A DNA stretch of 64,000 bases, from positions 310,001 through 374,000 of the forward strand of contig NZ_VZZJ01000001.1 of the NCBI RefSeq assembly GCF_008806345.1, given 5' to 3'. The number at the start of each line of letters is the position of its first letter. Position 1 is the first letter of the stretch. Under the pieces are notes generated by a model. It did not search any database and was not told the DNA's origin. It saw only the letters and a list, made by a program, of their open reading frames with translations. Source of the DNA: Methylobacterium planeticum (GTDB lineage: Bacteria > Pseudomonadota > Alphaproteobacteria > Rhizobiales > Beijerinckiaceae). Below are positions 60,101 through 64,000 of the stretch, piece by piece. Made by a program: the position numbers and the translations under genes.

Positions 60101-60243
60101 GCCGGGACTGCCGCGGGCGGCGGGTCCGCTTCGCGCCCGAAACCGCGCGCTCCCACCAAGGTCACCTTCCAGAACGCGCGCAAGTGCTTTAACGGGGCAA
60201 AGCTTGAGTGCCGGGTCCTGCGACCCGACATCGTCTAAAGTGA

Positions 60244-62259
<2,016 letters not shown>

Positions 62260-62320
62260 CGGATGCGCGGCCCGATCGACCCGGCGGCGCCACGCCGCCG
62301 GGCCTCGCCGCCCTGACCCC

Positions 62321-62749
62321 ATGCCGCTCTACTTCGCCTACGGCGCCAACATGGACGCCGCCGCCATGGCCCTGCGCTGCCCGGCCTCGCGGCTGATCGG
62401 CCAGGGCCGGCTGCACCGGCACCGCTTCATCATCATGCGTGAGGGCTACGCCTCCGTGGTGCGCGATCCCGGGCGCACGGTCTGGGGCGTGCTCTGGGAG
62501 CTCGCCCTCGCGGACGTGCCCGCCCTCGACCGCTACGAGGGCGTGGCCGGCGGGCTCTACGCCAAGGCCGCCCAGCCGGTCGTCACGCAGGGCGGCATCC
62601 GCCGGGCGCTGATCTATTTCGGCCGCAGCACCGCCCCGGGCGCGCCGCGCCCCGGCTACCTCGAAACGGTCCTGCGCGCGGCCGAGGCGGCGCAGCTGCC
62701 TGCCGAGTATCGGCGGGAGATGCGCGCCTGGCTGCGGGGGCCGGGCTGA
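62321..62749 (+). CDS. Gamma-glutamylcyclotransferase-family protein
   Basis: This 142-residue protein has the GGCT fold signature LYFAYGANMDAAAMALRCP at the N-terminus (YGAN, the YGxN ligand motif) and the catalytic Glu in LDRYEGVAGGLYAK near residue 74. The family removes 5-oxoproline from gamma-glutamyl peptides or amines. ATG 62321 is chosen because it opens the domain; the upstream frame is part of the pccA end. It starts 61 nt after pccA and probably shares its transcript. It converges on the TonB-dependent receptor gene. Confidence 0.85.
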   Translation: MPLYFAYGANMDAAAMALRCPASRLIGQGRLHRHRFIIMREGYASVVRDPGRTVWGVLWELALADVPALDRYEGVAGGLYAKAAQPVVTQGGIRRALIYFGRSTAPGAPRPGYLETVLRAAEAAQLPAEYRREMRAWLRGPG

Positions 62750-62766
62750 GGCCGCCCGCGGCGCCC

Positions 62767-64000
62767 CTAGAACCGCGTCCGCAATTCCACGTACAAGGTG
62801 CGCGGCGGCCCCGCGAAGATGCCGCCGTTATCCTCCGCGCTGGCGCGGGTGAAGTAGCGCCTGTCGAAGACGTTCACGACGCCGAGGCCGAGGCGGGATT
62901 CGGGCGTGACCGCGTAGGTGGCGCGGGCGTTCCAGATCACCCATCCGGGAATGCGGCCGAAGCGGCCGTCCGCGCTCGGGACCGCCGTGTTGGCCTCGTC
63001 GGCGAACTGGCCGGACTGGGCGTAGCCGAACCAGTCGAAGCTCCAGGGGCCGGTCGCGTAGCTCGCGCCGACCGTCCCGGTGTGGCGGGAATAGAGGCGC
63101 AGGTCGTTGCCCGCGAAGCGCCCGTCCTGGATGGTCGCGCGGGTATAGGCGTAGGTGGCGTAGGCGCCCAGGCCCGAGAGGGCGGGGTCGAGGCTGGCGA
63201 AATCGTAGCGCAGGCCCGTCTCGAGCCCGCGGTGGAGCGTGCGTCCGACGTTGATGAAATCGGCCCGGATCGCGTCGAACTCGATCTGGTTGTCGAAGTT
63301 CAGGCGGAAATACGCGATCTCGGCGGTGAGGCCTCCGAGGGTGTAGCGGGCGCCGACCTCCGCGGTCGTGGCGATCTCGGGGGACAGCTTCTGGTCGCTC
63401 GCGGCGAGCGGAAGCTGCGTGAAGTTCAGCGAGCCGAACGAGCGCCCGACATTGCCGTAGAGGAACAGCTCGGACGTCGCCGCGTAGCCGACCCGCAGCG
63501 AGGGCAGCGGCACGGTGTAGTGCTCCTGCGCCCGGAAGCCGTTCAGGTTGTTGCGCCGCCCGATCGTCACGTCCTCGACGCGGATGCCCGGCGTGACCGT
63601 GAGGGCGCCGAAGGTCAGCTTGTCGTCGAGGTAGACGGCGTGCGCGTCGGTCGAGCCGATCGAGTCGCGGTTGGGAACGGACGGGAACGGGAACGGGACG
63701 GATCCGGCGCGAAAGCTCCGCCGCAGCCGCTTCTCGTCCGCGTCCTCGCGGACGTAGCGGTAGCCGATCGAGGTCTCCTGCGGGATGCCGAACGGGTCCG
63801 AACGGACGCTGAAGCGCGGCTCGATCCCGAAGGTGTTGTAGTTCCTCGGCGTGAGGTCGAACTGCGTCGCGAGGGTGTCGCGGTTCCGGTTCGAGAGCGC
63901 GAAGGCCCGGTGGCTGCTGAGATCGAAGACCGTGGTCTCGAAGTACCGGGTGCCGTCGAACTCGTTGACGTAGCGCGCCACGCCCTCGATCCGGCTGCCC
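62767..64000 (-). CDS. TonB-dependent siderophore-type receptor (C-terminal part only)
   Basis: The frame is open at the right edge, so the N-terminus and plug domain lie outside. The visible ~410 residues are barrel strands with typical phrases: FGIEPRFSVRSDPFG, TSIGYRYVREDADE, AVYLDDKLTFGALTVTPGIRVEDVT, NVGRSFGSLNFTQLPLAASDQKLSPEIATTAEVGARYTLGG and a C-terminal strand FAGPPRTLYVELRTRF ending in the aromatic residue. These fit TonB-dependent receptors for siderophores or similar, such as FecA/FhuE-like. The ligand cannot be known. It is convergent with the GGCT gene. Confidence 0.9.
   Translation of the reverse strand, partial: GSRIEGVARYVNEFDGTRYFETTVFDLSSHRAFALSNRNRDTLATQFDLTPRNYNTFGIEPRFSVRSDPFGIPQETSIGYRYVREDADEKRLRRSFRAGSVPFPFPSVPNRDSIGSTDAHAVYLDDKLTFGALTVTPGIRVEDVTIGRRNNLNGFRAQEHYTVPLPSLRVGYAATSELFLYGNVGRSFGSLNFTQLPLAASDQKLSPEIATTAEVGARYTLGGLTAEIAYFRLNFDNQIEFDAIRADFINVGRTLHRGLETGLRYDFASLDPALSGLGAYATYAYTRATIQDGRFAGNDLRLYSRHTGTVGASYATGPWSFDWFGYAQSGQFADEANTAVPSADGRFGRIPGWVIWNARATYAVTPESRLGLGVVNVFDRRYFTRASAEDNGGIFAGPPRTLYVELRTRF

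Overview
The window is a high-GC chromosomal segment, almost completely filled with genes, of a free-living, flagellated alphaproteobacterium. It most resembles Methylobacterium or a close relative in the Rhizobiales (Hyphomicrobiales). This rests on gene content: a Caulobacter-type flagellar cluster with the regulators SciP and FlbD, a class I PHA synthase, an IalB-family protein, homospermidine synthase, a PmtA-like phospholipid methyltransferase, and a propionyl-CoA carboxylase alpha subunit. No rRNA, tRNA, CRISPR array, prophage or intact insertion sequence was seen.

Layout. 1-3.8 kb: end of a surface-polysaccharide locus (polyprenyl-P sugar-1-P transferase, SDR epimerase/reductase, FlaA1/CapD-type dehydratase). 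3.9-8.5 kb: DUF1206 membrane protein and a small partner, homospermidine synthase, a 58-residue ORF ending in 20-bp tandem repeats, an IalB-like protein and a small secreted protein. 8.5-14.4 kb: a 1151-residue exported TPR protein convergent with fliP, an HpnL-like membrane protein and a Cys4 protein. 14.6-16.5 kb: a KpsE-type polysaccharide exporter behind a perfect 42-bp palindrome, then a small unknown. 16.5-24.5 kb: fliF-fliG-fliH-fliN-flbD, sciP and fliK-flgD, all on the minus strand, with candidate CtrA boxes before fliF and sciP and a sigma-54 promoter before fliK.

24.7-50.5 kb is mostly housekeeping: mnmA, a PmtA-like methyltransferase, a TVP38-like protein, an orphan histidine kinase, bioB, an FAH hydrolase, a FadL-type porin, phaC, an AlaC-like aminotransferase, prfB with its programmed +1 frameshift, an M23 peptidase, bcp, a large AsmA-like protein, tyrS, anmK, aroC, ribB and an AraC-type regulator. 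50.7-54.8 kb: a 950-residue flagellin with five repeats in its variable region, then a DUF2336 protein. 54.8-64 kb: an HDAC-like deacetylase, an L,D-transpeptidase, a small unknown, two membrane diguanylate cyclases, pccA, a gamma-glutamylcyclotransferase and the 3' part of a TonB-dependent receptor gene.

How the parts fit. The flagellar genes outline a cell-cycle-gated hierarchy: CtrA/SciP to the fliF operon, FlbD with sigma-54 to fliK-flgD, then filament. The flagellin may have local control, because its upstream region carries 21-bp-spaced direct repeats facing an AraC-type gene. The polysaccharide genes, KpsE-type exporter, diguanylate cyclases and motility genes suggest an organism switching between swimming and surface life. 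phaC and pccA fit the carbon-storage and C3/C4 metabolism of Methylobacterium-like bacteria. No single undescribed operon stands out. The most unusual items are the giant repeat-bearing flagellin, the 42-bp palindrome, the 58-residue ORF with its operator-like palindromes and tandem repeats, and the 21-bp-spaced direct repeats before the flagellin gene.
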